Source of the DNA: G963678445 sp963678445
GTDB lineage: Bacteria; Hydrogenedentota; Hydrogenedentia; Hydrogenedentales; G963678445
Length of the DNA stretch: 64,000 bases
Direction of reading: 5' to 3'
Assembly (NCBI GenBank): GCA_963678445.1
Contig: OY782877.1
Location: forward strand, 4,464,001-4,528,000
The translations under genes were made by a program, and so were the position numbers. The notes below the pieces were generated by a model. It ran no database searches, had not been told where the DNA came from, and was given only the letters and a program-made list of their open reading frames with translations. Numbering within the stretch: the first letter of the stretch is position 1; the number at the start of each line of letters is the position of its first letter. Positions 8,673 through 17,157 of this stretch are shown one piece after another.

Positions 8673-8836
8673 AGTGATAGTCGGTTGAATCTGGAAGTTA
8701 TTCTAAAAATGTCGTGCTCGGAATTACGGAGAAGCTTTTCGGGAAAAAGCCGACACTAAAAAAGGAGTTTACCCAATTCCGGGGTTATTCCCTCATCCCC
8801 GCCAGTAGAAATTGGGCAATGTAGACTCCTTTTTTA
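8673..8836 (+). ncRNA. Unidentified small RNA or leader candidate 2 (about 165 nt)
   Basis: Downstream of its own promoter, gtcgg (about 8681) can pair with ccgac (about 8750) to enclose an inner hairpin gctttt-cggga-aaaagc. The RNA ends in a long terminator-like hairpin (8758-8835). Because a separate promoter for pilM follows, this is either an independent small RNA or a terminated leader (riboswitch/attenuator) controlling read-through into pilM. No known riboswitch consensus was recognised. Confidence 0.42.
8758..8835. terminator. Long two-tier terminator-like hairpin
   Basis: Outer arms aaaaaaggagt (8758-8768) and actcctttttt (8825-8835) are perfectly complementary. Inner arms cccaatt/aattggg and gggg/cccc stack inside. 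The T-run on one strand and the A-run on the other allow termination in both directions. Confidence 0.65.
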
Positions 8837-8848
8837 TGTAATAAAGTG

Positions 8849-8877
8849 TTGACAGAAAATTAGATTTATGATAGCCT
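8849..8877 (+). promoter_or_regulatory. Promoter of the pilMNOPQ operon
   Basis: A consensus -35 TTGACA (8849-8854), a 17-bp spacer and a weak -10 TAGCCT (8872-8877). A leader of about 100 nt precedes pilM. The strong -35 with poor -10 suggests an activator or conditional use. Confidence 0.45.
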
Positions 8878-8980
8878 CGTTAAAGCATGGGGCAGTAAAG
8901 GAACCTGATTAACAGCACATGAAGGAGTAAAAGCGCAGTCGCTTGGTAGGCTGTCGCATGGGGATGTTCTCCGATACGGC

Positions 8981-10246
8981 ATGTGCGAAAAAAGGAGCTT
9001 GAGTTCCTTGCTATTTTCGAAGCCGAAAAAGGCAATTGGTCTTGACGTCGGAACCCATTCCGTCAAGGCAGTGCAAATGTCACGTTCTGGGGGACGGCTA
9101 TGTGTGGACGAAGTCGGCTACGCACTGCTGGATAGAGCGCAGGTAAACGCCGATCCAGAAATGGCCCACGCAAATGCAATCCGGGATGCGCTTCGTACGA
9201 TGAATACTCCGCAATCAGCTGTCGTGGGAGCGTTGCCGGGGCAAACCGTCGTTATTCGTTATCCACGTATCTCTGGCGTGGCGCGCGATCAGCTTGAATC
9301 TGCGGTCGAACGCGAAGCGGGCCAGAACATCCCCTATGATCTCAGCGAAGTTTTTCTCGACTGGGCGCTTTTAGATGAAAGCCAGGAAGGCGATGAAAAA
9401 CAGTTGCGCGTACTCTTGGTTGCAGCCAAACATGAAATCATTGATTCACGTATACAGATCCTCGAAACTGCCGAGATTCAATGTGCTGTATTAGGCGTTG
9501 ATTCTCTGGCGCTGGCAGACGCAGCAGAAGCCTGCGACTTTCTGCGTGTAGGGGAAACTGTAGCCATGATTAACATCGGGCTTACTTCCGCCAGCATTCA
9601 TTTTATCCGTGACGGGCTCTCCAATTTCATCCGCGATGTAAACTGGGGGGCACGAGAACTCATCCAGGTTATTGCCAAAGAACGTCGTTGCGATTTTGAA
9701 GAAGCCGAGCGCATTCTGCATGCCTATGAGGAAGAGGTCGAACAGGCAGCCGAAGAGCCTGCTGAAGAAGAGGCCACCACGAAAACGGAAGAAGCCGTTT
9801 TTGGCGGAGATGATCCCTTTGGCGAAGTTCCTTCATCGGGAGGTTCGCTGCTCGATCCCCTGGATGACGAATTAGACGGCCTTAGCGGTTCCGGTGCCGG
9901 TATGCGTCCCGCGCCATCTGGAACAGAAAGTCGAGCACTCTCAGAAATTCTAGTCAGCCCTTTAAATCGGATGGTCTCGGAAATTCGTCGTTCGTTTGAC
10001 TTCTATGAGCACCAATTATACGAACGTCCCGTTGATCGCATCATTCTCAGTGGCGGCGTAGCACATTTACCTGTTTTAGCAAGCATGCTTCAAGAGGAAC
10101 TGGGCGTCGACACTGTTGAAACCGCCGATCCAACTGCTAGCGCCATGTTCTTTGGGGATGAACAATCTGTAGCTCCACTTTTAGAGCACCCCTCACAGTT
10201 CATGGTGGCGATTGGCCTGGCGGCAAGGGGGATGGCCGACCTATGA
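8981..10246 (+). CDS. pilM: Type IV pilus assembly protein PilM
   Basis: Cytoplasmic actin-fold ATPase that binds the N-terminus of PilN and links the pilus motor to the inner-membrane platform. KAIGLDVGTHSVKAVQM and IILSGGVAHLPVLASML are the first and last nucleotide-binding segments. Length 421 is above the usual ~350 because of an acidic, Gly/Ser-rich insert at about 250-310. ATG 8981 has no ribosome site; TTG 9008 (MLFSKPKKAIGLD...) lies 10 nt after ggag (8994-8997) and fits the family N-terminus better, so the real protein may be 9 residues shorter. First gene of a tightly overlapping five-gene operon. Confidence 0.9.
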   Translation: MCEKRSLSSLLFSKPKKAIGLDVGTHSVKAVQMSRSGGRLCVDEVGYALLDRAQVNADPEMAHANAIRDALRTMNTPQSAVVGALPGQTVVIRYPRISGVARDQLESAVEREAGQNIPYDLSEVFLDWALLDESQEGDEKQLRVLLVAAKHEIIDSRIQILETAEIQCAVLGVDSLALADAAEACDFLRVGETVAMINIGLTSASIHFIRDGLSNFIRDVNWGARELIQVIAKERRCDFEEAERILHAYEEEVEQAAEEPAEEEATTKTEEAVFGGDDPFGEVPSSGGSLLDPLDDELDGLSGSGAGMRPAPSGTESRALSEILVSPLNRMVSEIRRSFDFYEHQLYERPVDRIILSGGVAHLPVLASMLQEELGVDTVETADPTASAMFFGDEQSVAPLLEHPSQFMVAIGLAARGMADL

Positions 10247-10917
10247 TCGTAATCAATCTCCTTCCATATCATCTGCGCCCCATACAACGCACTCCGGTTC
10301 CCTACATTCTCAGCATCGCATTCTTCCTGCTTATTGTGGGGGGAATGGCAGGCCTGTTTCTGTCAGCCCAAAACCGCATTGCAGCAGGCCAGCGCGAGCT
10401 GCAACGTTTGGAAGCGGATCTGGCAAAACTTACTGAGACGGTAGAAGAATTCAACCAGCTGAGCGAGAAGAAACAGCAGCTGGAAGGTAAAATTAGCATC
10501 ATCAAAACGATCCTCAGCGATCGCATCATATGGTCAGAACAATTACATCGTCTGGCTACATTGACCCCGGACAATATTTGGTACAAAGGGATTCGCGTCA
10601 CATGGCAGAATTTTAAAGAAAAGAAGGTAAAAATCAACCCAAAAACCGGAAAGCCTGTATTAGATCCCAAAACCAAACGTCCGCAGACAGAGACAACAAC
10701 CATACGGCGTCCTGTGCTGGAAATTTCGGGATACGTTATCAACGATGAACAAGGGGAAAGCAAAATCTATCCCCTCACCGAAAAGACCACTACCGATCCG
10801 GACTTTAAAAAGATGTTTACGCTCTTGCGGCCACGTGTTGACGACACAGAATTCGCTGGTTTTGCTGTACGTGGCTTTACCCTGGAATACCAAATCGAAC
10901 TGGGAGGGGGGGACTGA
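10243..10917 (+). CDS. pilN: Type IV pilus assembly protein PilN
   Basis: 224 residues. The N-terminal MIVINLLPYHLRP is the conserved PilM-binding peptide (family consensus INLLP). One transmembrane helix (about 22-42) is followed by a periplasmic coiled coil (ELQRLEADLAKLTETVEEFNQL) and a ferredoxin-like fold that pairs with PilO. It overlaps pilM by 4 nt (ATGA). A lysine/proline-rich insert (KINPKTGKPVLDPKTKRP, about 132-149) is not typical of PilN. Confidence 0.9.
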   Translation: MIVINLLPYHLRPIQRTPVPYILSIAFFLLIVGGMAGLFLSAQNRIAAGQRELQRLEADLAKLTETVEEFNQLSEKKQQLEGKISIIKTILSDRIIWSEQLHRLATLTPDNIWYKGIRVTWQNFKEKKVKINPKTGKPVLDPKTKRPQTETTTIRRPVLEISGYVINDEQGESKIYPLTEKTTTDPDFKKMFTLLRPRVDDTEFAGFAVRGFTLEYQIELGGGD

Positions 10918-11501
10918 TGCTGGATTTTTTTAAAGGTACAGTAACCCCTAAAGACTGGGTTTTCGTCGGCGTTCTCGTCTTTCTAAGCCTTGTTTTGGGG
11001 GTAGGATATTGGTTCATCATACATGCAAAACAAAATGAAAAGATTGTGGCACTTGATGGACATATAAGTACGATTCGTACGGAGTTGCGCGTAGTGCGTG
11101 ATAAGCAGGCCCACATCGATCAGTTACGCGACGAAAGTCATAAAATGGAAGAACTGGTCGATCAATTTGAGAAACGCTTGCCTGAACAACGAGAGATTCC
11201 ACAACTACTGCAAAAATTTGAACGCCAGGGAGATCGGCTGGGCTTGCGCGTGGCGCTCGCATCTTTGCCGACTACATCAGATGCCAGCAAAGAAACGATT
11301 CCCTATACCGTAACCTGCTGGGGTAATTTTCATCAGATCGTTCGTTTTATCAACCTGCTGGAGCGGGATGAACGGTATTTGAAGATATCCGATCTGGACA
11401 TCGGGGAGGAGGAAGCCGGGGTTTCCAAAGCAACCTTTACCCTAAGCACCTTCCGATTTATCCAATCCATATCAGACGAGGCTGCCGATGAACGCGGATA
11501 A
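10917..11501 (+). CDS. pilO: Type IV pilus assembly protein PilO
   Basis: 194 residues: short cytoplasmic N-terminus, one transmembrane helix (about 13-36), a periplasmic coiled coil (about 40-85), then the ferredoxin-like domain (YTVTCWGNFHQIVRFINLLE). PilO dimerises with PilN to form the inner-membrane alignment complex. TGATG overlap with pilN. Confidence 0.9.
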   Translation: MLDFFKGTVTPKDWVFVGVLVFLSLVLGVGYWFIIHAKQNEKIVALDGHISTIRTELRVVRDKQAHIDQLRDESHKMEELVDQFEKRLPEQREIPQLLQKFERQGDRLGLRVALASLPTTSDASKETIPYTVTCWGNFHQIVRFINLLERDERYLKISDLDIGEEEAGVSKATFTLSTFRFIQSISDEAADERG

Positions 11502-12021
11502 CAAAAAACAAGTTATTGTTGCGGCGGTACTAGGCGTCGTGTTGGTAAGCGTGCTGGTATACCAGTTTTTCATCGCTGGCGGCCCGCCACCGGCCCCCAA
11601 AGCCGCAAAGCGACCTACCCAAACTGCAGCATCAACGCCTGCAGCGGGTACTGCCGTACAGCCCACCCGCCTGAAGATGGTCGATGTGGACATCGACACG
11701 TTGCTTAAAGAAATCAAAGTCGTAAACTTTGATTATGCCGCTGAGAAAATAGATCGCGATCCGATGACTCCCTTGGTGGGCAGCTTAATGCAAACCGGAA
11801 AAGAGGCGCCACTGGTACAACCCACCGCCATCCAGGTATTACAGAAAAAAGTCACCGGAATTCTCTACGATCCATATGCGCCTGTAGCTGTAGTAGACGA
11901 TGAAGTTGTTGGGTTAGGACATACCTATCCCAACGGCGTGCAGGTATATACAATAGAAGCCGATCAAGTTGTATTTAAAGTAGGCGATTCGTTGATTCCC
12001 GTCAAATTGAAGGAGCTGTAG
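11488..12021 (+). CDS. pilP: Type IV pilus assembly protein PilP
   Basis: 177 residues. An N-terminal transmembrane anchor (about 6-27) replaces the lipobox seen in many PilP proteins. A Pro/Ala/Thr linker (30-55) leads to the C-terminal beta domain (VTGILYDPYAPVAVVDDEVVGLGHTYPNGVQVYTI) that binds the N0 domain of PilQ. It overlaps pilO by 14 nt; gagg 6 nt upstream of the ATG. Confidence 0.85.
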   Translation: MNADNKKQVIVAAVLGVVLVSVLVYQFFIAGGPPPAPKAAKRPTQTAASTPAAGTAVQPTRLKMVDVDIDTLLKEIKVVNFDYAAEKIDRDPMTPLVGSLMQTGKEAPLVQPTAIQVLQKKVTGILYDPYAPVAVVDDEVVGLGHTYPNGVQVYTIEADQVVFKVGDSLIPVKLKEL

Positions 12022-12024
12022 ATC

Positions 12025-14847
12025 ATGCCCCAATATCTATGCAGATGCATTGTGGCCCTGGTAATTGCTTGCCTGGGAAGTTGGGCATTTGCCGTTGTCA
12101 CGCCGACCCCGCTTGAGGTGCGCAAGTGCGAAATTATACAGGAAACGTTGGCGCGTCAAAGCGAGCCTCTGTCCCATGAACGTTCCGTGGCAGCAGCACA
12201 ACAGGCAGAAACCCTGCTAATGTTTCAGCCGGGGAATGCAAACATAGCGGCCTGTTATACCCTAAGCGTTACAGGTGCTCCGCCCGTCACTGCATTCGCC
12301 TTGGACCAGGGAAAACGGATTGTTCTTGATTTTAGCAACACAGTAAACCTTTGTGCGGATCAAACCTTCACGCCGACGGATACTCGTTTTTTGAAGGATA
12401 TTCGTACAAGTTTGTATGCAATTCAGCCCAAGCTAATTTCCCGTGTCGTCTTTGATCTGACACAGGCGGCAACCCACACCTTGGAAAAAAGTCCTAACGG
12501 AATGCGTCTGCAGATTCATCCAACGCATGCGAAGGACAGCAGGGTAAGTGCTCTTACCGTAGATATTCTCTACCACGCTGCCATGCAGCCGAACGGTACC
12601 GCGTTCAATACAAGTATCGACGCCCTCGCAGAAGCACTGGAAACAGCGCCGGTGAATTTTGACAATGCAACACAGGGCAAGGTGGTGCCGAGCCTCTTCT
12701 TGCTTTCACAAGATAAAGTCTTTCCCGAAGAATGGATGGACGCCCCGCAAAGCCTTGCACCTGAATTACCGTCACAGGAGCTTGCCTCTGTAAACAGCAC
12801 CTATGCAACCCAGTGGAAAATGCCGGCAGATGTAATCCTGGCTGCCCTGGAAGAGAGTCAAGAAGAACAAGCACAAGAAGAAGGTGCATTAGAAGAATCT
12901 CAGGAAGACACAGCAACCGAAATAGCAGATTCTGAGGAAACGCAAGAAGAGAATATCGAGGAAAGCGTCCCGGAAGAGGAAACTGCACCCGCGCCACCCA
13001 GCAAGCGCGAAGAGGAACGGGTGGACACTACGGAAGCCAATAGTGTTATCGTCAAAAAAATGCGTACCCTCATTCAAGGCTTGGGGGCCAACGGCGATCC
13101 CGTTGCCGCAGAAGGCCTGACGAGTGCCGAAGAATCGGCAACGGAACATACACCGAACGCATCAGACGCAACAACAGAACCCTCGACAGAACTGGAAATG
13201 GCGAATGCGGAACCCGTAGCGGAACCTGCAAGCGCCGCACAGGAACCTTCGTTACCTGCTACGCAGCCAATGAAACCTACAGCGCCCAAACCCGTGCAGT
13301 ACAAAGGCGACCCAATGGCGCAACTGGTCAATGTTGACTTCCGCGAAATGGAATTAAGCAACGTTGTTGCACTTCTCGCCCACAAAGCAGGTGTCAACGT
13401 TATTGCCGGAACTGACCTGGCGGGAATTGTTACCGCCAATCTGCGCAACGTGCCCCTGCGCCAAGCAATGGAAACAGCACTTCGTATGAACGGGCTGGGT
13501 ATGTTGGAAGAAGAAGGCATATACCACATCGTTCCTTATGAAGAAGCCGTGAGCGCACAACGAACCACAATGATGATCACCTTGGAAAATGCCAAGGCGC
13601 AGGAAGTGCGTACTGTCCTGGAAGAGATTGTAAAAGGCTCCCCCGAAGCAACCACCGTGAGTATTTCTTCTAACGATACCGCCAACGTGGTTGTCATCGC
13701 GGGTCCTGAGGCCAAGCTGGATACCTATATCGCGATGGCACGGGATCTCGATGTCGCCGAACCCGTCCTTCCCACCATTACCAAAGCCATCAAACTAAAT
13801 TATGCTGAGCCAGAAACTCTGCTTTCCATGGTTGAAAAAATGCTCACTCCCGATGTTGGTAACGTCGCCTCAGATGAACGCGCACGCCATATTATTGTTA
13901 CCGATGTTCCCGTAGTCGTCGAGCAAATTTCACAGTTAGTGCACGAATTGGATATCGCGGTGAAGCAAGTGGTCATCGAAACCATGGTCGTGGATGTCCT
14001 CCTCAACGACGAAGCGGAAACGGGTGTCGATTGGCTGCTAGAGTCCGTACGCCGCCAAAGCACACGCGCTGCCATTGAAGATCCTGGTGGTGTGGCGGTA
14101 GGAAATCTGCAAGAACTTTCGCTTGACTCTAATATGAGCATCGGAGACGCCGCAGGCTTACTTAACTTTGGCGTTTTGAGTGATCGCATCAATTGGAACG
14201 GTGTAATCCAGGCCGAAGTGCGCAATCGTAACGGACGTCTGCTTTCAAACCCCGTGGTCGTCACTGTAGAGAACAAACCTGCCAACATTACCATCTCCCA
14301 GGAAGTTCCCTACGTAGAATTGACGCAGACCCAGCAGGGTGGTCAACAGACCAGTACTGAATTCAAAGAGATTGGTACTGTCATGCAGGTTACCCCACGA
14401 GTGACCCATGACAAACACATCATTCTGGATTTGAATGCAAAAGAGTCACAGACTTCCGGTGAATTCAATGGGGTTCCTATTGAGGATAAACGCTCGGTAG
14501 AGAGTACGCTGCGAATGAAAAACGGCCAAACTGTTTTTGTCGGAGGATTACGCAAGAAAGACAATGACACCACTATTCGTAAAGTCCCTGTATTGGGCGA
14601 TCTGCCCGTCATGAATGTCATGTTCCGTTCGAATCAACGCGAAGAACGCGTCAACGAATTGATCGTCTTCCTGACCTGCACGGTTTTAGATGAAGAATTG
14701 CCTGATTTGACGCCATATCAGACGGATCGATACAAAGAGATAAAGGGGCTGGAAATGAAGGTGGATGCCCAAAATGCGCTGGTGGATGATATGGTGCATC
14801 CGGGCAAGTTTCGCGATCCGATTTGGAAGTGGCGACGAAGCGAATAA
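12025..14847 (+). CDS. pilQ: Type IV pilus secretin PilQ
   Basis: 940-residue outer-membrane secretin forming the gated channel for the pilus. Signal peptide about 1-23. An AMIN-type peptidoglycan-binding domain (about 75-155) is followed by a very acidic, Glu/Gln/Ala-rich linker (about 270-320) and a second disordered stretch to about 425. Next come the N0 domain (MAQLVNVDFREMELSNVVALLA), N1-type domains and the secretin core (IDPNELQ-like strands; NGVIQAEVRNRNGRLLSNP, NGQTVFVGGLRKKDNDT, VPVLGDLPVM). It starts 3 nt after pilP. The linker is longer than in common PilQ proteins and may span a thick periplasm. Ends TAA 14847. Confidence 0.92.
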   Translation: MPQYLCRCIVALVIACLGSWAFAVVTPTPLEVRKCEIIQETLARQSEPLSHERSVAAAQQAETLLMFQPGNANIAACYTLSVTGAPPVTAFALDQGKRIVLDFSNTVNLCADQTFTPTDTRFLKDIRTSLYAIQPKLISRVVFDLTQAATHTLEKSPNGMRLQIHPTHAKDSRVSALTVDILYHAAMQPNGTAFNTSIDALAEALETAPVNFDNATQGKVVPSLFLLSQDKVFPEEWMDAPQSLAPELPSQELASVNSTYATQWKMPADVILAALEESQEEQAQEEGALEESQEDTATEIADSEETQEENIEESVPEEETAPAPPSKREEERVDTTEANSVIVKKMRTLIQGLGANGDPVAAEGLTSAEESATEHTPNASDATTEPSTELEMANAEPVAEPASAAQEPSLPATQPMKPTAPKPVQYKGDPMAQLVNVDFREMELSNVVALLAHKAGVNVIAGTDLAGIVTANLRNVPLRQAMETALRMNGLGMLEEEGIYHIVPYEEAVSAQRTTMMITLENAKAQEVRTVLEEIVKGSPEATTVSISSNDTANVVVIAGPEAKLDTYIAMARDLDVAEPVLPTITKAIKLNYAEPETLLSMVEKMLTPDVGNVASDERARHIIVTDVPVVVEQISQLVHELDIAVKQVVIETMVVDVLLNDEAETGVDWLLESVRRQSTRAAIEDPGGVAVGNLQELSLDSNMSIGDAAGLLNFGVLSDRINWNGVIQAEVRNRNGRLLSNPVVVTVENKPANITISQEVPYVELTQTQQGGQQTSTEFKEIGTVMQVTPRVTHDKHIILDLNAKESQTSGEFNGVPIEDKRSVESTLRMKNGQTVFVGGLRKKDNDTTIRKVPVLGDLPVMNVMFRSNQREERVNELIVFLTCTVLDEELPDLTPYQTDRYKEIKGLEMKVDAQNALVDDMVHPGKFRDPIWKWRRSE

Positions 14848-15179
14848 TTGACGTCCAGGCAAGCATGGAGCGCTCACAAGCCAACGAGCCCCCTAATGCG
14901 TTGCTAAGCCATAAAAATCACGGGAAATAGCGAAAAATACGCCGTTTCCCTTCTTTTTTTTGGGGCATCTCTTGAAACACGGATTGGCTAAAACATATAC
15001 TTGCAGCACATGGTAGAAATCACCTGATCAAGAGGCGTTGGGAACTTTGGGTGCGTTTGCGTCATTATACTAATGTCCGCTGCCTAGCCTTGAAACGATA
15101 GACGAACTTTGCTACCCTCGCCCCGCGGAAGAATAAAACGTCCCGTAACTGTTAAATATAACGAATTGTGGAGGCTGAA
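14848..15179. other. Gap between pilQ and pal
   Basis: No ORF with protein character and no clear terminator. The best promoter candidate for pal is TTGAAA (about 15093), 17 bp, TACCCT. cattatactaatg (about 15063) also holds a -10-like TATACT but has no good -35. Confidence 0.35.
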
Positions 15180-15740
15180 ATGAGAAAACGTTCCTTGTGG
15201 CATATGCTGACCTTATCCCTGTGTGTAGCGCTGTTGGTGTTTGCAGGTGTGGGATGTAAAAGCAAAAAGGGGTTAGAAACAATAAACACCAATTTGCCCG
15301 GTGATGAGTCTAATGGTGGAACTGGTATGGAAAACACCACGACGGGCGAAGGACAGCCCGACATAGACCAAGAAAACTTGATTTTTGACCCCAGTAGTGA
15401 ATCAGGGTTAAAACCAATCTATTTTGACTTTGATAGTTCCACATTGCGTCCAGACGCCTTGGCAACATTACGCAATAATGCAGAAATTATCAAAAACTTT
15501 CCAAACGTTATCGTTCAAGTCGCTGGACACTGCGACGAACGCGGTACGCAGGAATATAACCTGGCATTGGGTGAACGTCGCGCCTTATGTGTGCGTGAAC
15601 ATCTGATGAAACTGGGCGTCTCCGGCGACCGCATGATCACCATCAGCTATGGTGAGGAGTTCCCCGCTGTCCAGGGTAACAATGAAGCAGCCTGGTCGCA
15701 GAATCGTCGTGCCGAATTCCATAAAGCACAATCCCGATAG
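15180..15740 (+). CDS. pal: Peptidoglycan-associated lipoprotein Pal (OmpA C-like)
   Basis: 186 residues. The frame opens at GTG 15168, but ggagg (15170-15174) sits 5 nt before ATG 15180, so that is the start. A signal sequence leads to Cys at LLVFAGVGC, a slightly atypical lipobox. The OmpA-like domain (about 75-186) has IYFDFDSSTLRPDALATL and the peptidoglycan-binding VAGHCDERGTQEYNLALGERRA. Pal tethers the outer membrane to peptidoglycan and works with Tol; cpoB follows after 12 nt, but tolQRAB are not in the window. Confidence 0.92.
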   Translation: MRKRSLWHMLTLSLCVALLVFAGVGCKSKKGLETINTNLPGDESNGGTGMENTTTGEGQPDIDQENLIFDPSSESGLKPIYFDFDSSTLRPDALATLRNNAEIIKNFPNVIVQVAGHCDERGTQEYNLALGERRALCVREHLMKLGVSGDRMITISYGEEFPAVQGNNEAAWSQNRRAEFHKAQSR

Positions 15741-15752
15741 GGTGATACCATT

Positions 15753-16661
15753 ATGATGCACATCAGATTACTTACACTGACCGTACTTGTCGTCGCTACG
15801 TTGATGGCTGGTTGCGCTACTACCGGTTCATCGGGCAACCAGGTGTCGGCGACGATATTTGACACCCATCGCCGTGTTGTAAAACTTGAGAAAACCTTGG
15901 ATGATTCCATCAACAAGCTGAATGAAACGACTGCAGAACTGAGCGCACAAGTAAGTAGTAGCGATCAGGAAACACGTCGTCTTCGCACTATGGTGGAAGA
16001 AAACCAGGTAAAACTGGACGCGTTAGAACGTAATCTGAATGAGTTCAAGTCGGTGGTCTATCGCCAATATGGCTTGACCAGTAGTGATTCGGCCTTCTCC
16101 ACCGGTGGAATTGAAGTGCAGAATCAACCGGTCGTTATTGAACCTCCGGCAGGTACTGCTACGACTCCCACTGCACCAAATGTACCCGTTGTAACAACGC
16201 CGACCCCTACGACTTCACCAGCAGCGTCTCCCGTGGAGACGCAACCCACTGCGCCAGTAGCAACGTCGGAACCGGTAGTAGATCCTCAGGTCTTCTATAC
16301 TAAGGCACAGACGACGTTTGTCAACGAAGACTATCCTACGGCATTGCGTCAGTTTGATGAGTTTTTGCAACGTTTCCCTACGTCGCAAATGGCGCCTAAC
16401 GCCATCTTCTGGAAGGCGCGTTGCTTCCAAAAGATGGAAAAATATGCTGAAGCCATCCAGGTCTTTGAGCAATTAAAGACCAGCTATCCTGCCGACAATA
16501 AGATCCCCTTTGCAATGCATAACCAGGCGGTATGCTATGCAAACCTTGGGAAACGTCAGGATGCGGAGAAACTTTTGCAGTCGGTAATTGATAATTACCC
16601 CGTATCGCCTGCGGCGCAACAGGCCGAATCTACATTGAATAAGCTTCGCAATGGCGCTTGA
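15753..16661 (+). CDS. cpoB: Cell division coordinator CpoB/YbgF-like lipoprotein
   Basis: 302 residues. Lipobox LMAGC near residue 20, a coiled coil (about 30-95: LEKTLDDSINKLNETTAEL), a Pro/Thr-rich linker (about 125-170) and C-terminal tetratricopeptide repeats (QVFYTKAQTTFVNEDYPTALRQF, and two more). In E. coli CpoB couples peptidoglycan synthesis with Tol-Pal constriction. The lipobox is unlike E. coli CpoB, which is soluble and periplasmic. The pal-cpoB order matches the usual tol-pal cluster. Confidence 0.87.
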   Translation: MMHIRLLTLTVLVVATLMAGCATTGSSGNQVSATIFDTHRRVVKLEKTLDDSINKLNETTAELSAQVSSSDQETRRLRTMVEENQVKLDALERNLNEFKSVVYRQYGLTSSDSAFSTGGIEVQNQPVVIEPPAGTATTPTAPNVPVVTTPTPTTSPAASPVETQPTAPVATSEPVVDPQVFYTKAQTTFVNEDYPTALRQFDEFLQRFPTSQMAPNAIFWKARCFQKMEKYAEAIQVFEQLKTSYPADNKIPFAMHNQAVCYANLGKRQDAEKLLQSVIDNYPVSPAAQQAESTLNKLRNGA

Positions 16662-16692
16662 TTTTGACGGAGTTTAACACGGTTGATACGTG

Positions 16693-16726
16693 TGGCGCGG
16701 GCTTCAATTATCCCGCGCCATTTTCT
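16693..16726 (+). terminator. Rho-independent terminator after cpoB
   Basis: tggcgcggg (16693-16701) and cccgcgcca (16712-16720) form a 9-bp G/C-rich stem, followed by TTTTCTT. Confidence 0.85.
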
Positions 16727-16744
16727 TAATGTAGCCCCATTTCT

Positions 16745-16774
16745 CTTCTTTCTTTTTACGGAAAAAGAAAGAAG
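16745..16774. repeat. Perfect pyrimidine/purine hairpin
   Basis: cttctttcttttt, loop acgg, aaaaagaaagaag: a 13-bp perfect inverted repeat. An identical 30-bp element occurs at 58723-58752, and a 14-bp relative at 57655-57686. Confidence 0.85.
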
Positions 16775-17050
16775 CAAAGAAAAACGAAGATTTTAACCAA
16801 CTTCTTTATGACAGTCACGGCATGGCCCACAACTTTTAGGAGTGGCCCTAGCCCCAGGAAGAAAAAGAAGCAAAGAAAAACGAAGATTTTAACCAGCTTC
16901 TTATGACAGCCACGGCATGGCCCATAACTTTTAGGAGTGGCCCTAGCCCCAGGAAGAAAAAGAAGCAAAGAAAAACGAAGATTTTAACCAGCTTCTTATG
17001 ACAGCCACGGCATGGCCCATAACTTTTAGGAGTGGGCCTAGCCCCAGGAA
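16765..17050 (+). repeat. Three tandem copies of a 95-bp unit
   Basis: Units start at about 16765 (96 bp, one extra t), 16861 and 16956, and a truncated start follows at 17051. Units 2 and 3 differ at one base (ggcccta/gggccta); unit 1 differs at a handful. Each holds gaagcaaagaaaaacgaag, attttaacca, cacggcatggccca and taggagtggccctagcccc. No protein is encoded. Confidence 0.9.
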
Positions 17051-17084
17051 GAAAAGAAGTAGTAAAAACGCGAATTTAAGAATA

Positions 17085-17145
17085 ATGACCGGGGTCAGGA
17101 ACGGCATTTCGATACTATTGCCGGTGCGCTGACCATTTAGAGGAG
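17085..17145 (+). repeat. Dispersed intergenic repeat, copy 4 (3' half)
   Basis: ggtcaggaacggca, gatactattgccggtgcgctg, accatttagaggag correspond to the second half of the repeat. As at 3041-3047, the terminal gaggag abuts the next start codon. Confidence 0.55.
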
Positions 17146-17157
17146 ATGTATAAAACC

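Noticed and set aside
8880..8980. Possible GEMM (cyclic di-GMP) riboswitch in the pilM leader
   Set aside because: cttggtaggctgtcgc looks slightly like the 3' part of GEMM-I, but the required GGGCAAACC and GACGCAAAGCC segments are missing.
16745..17060. CRISPR array
   Set aside because: The 95-bp units are contiguous direct copies with no unique spacers; no cas genes in the window.
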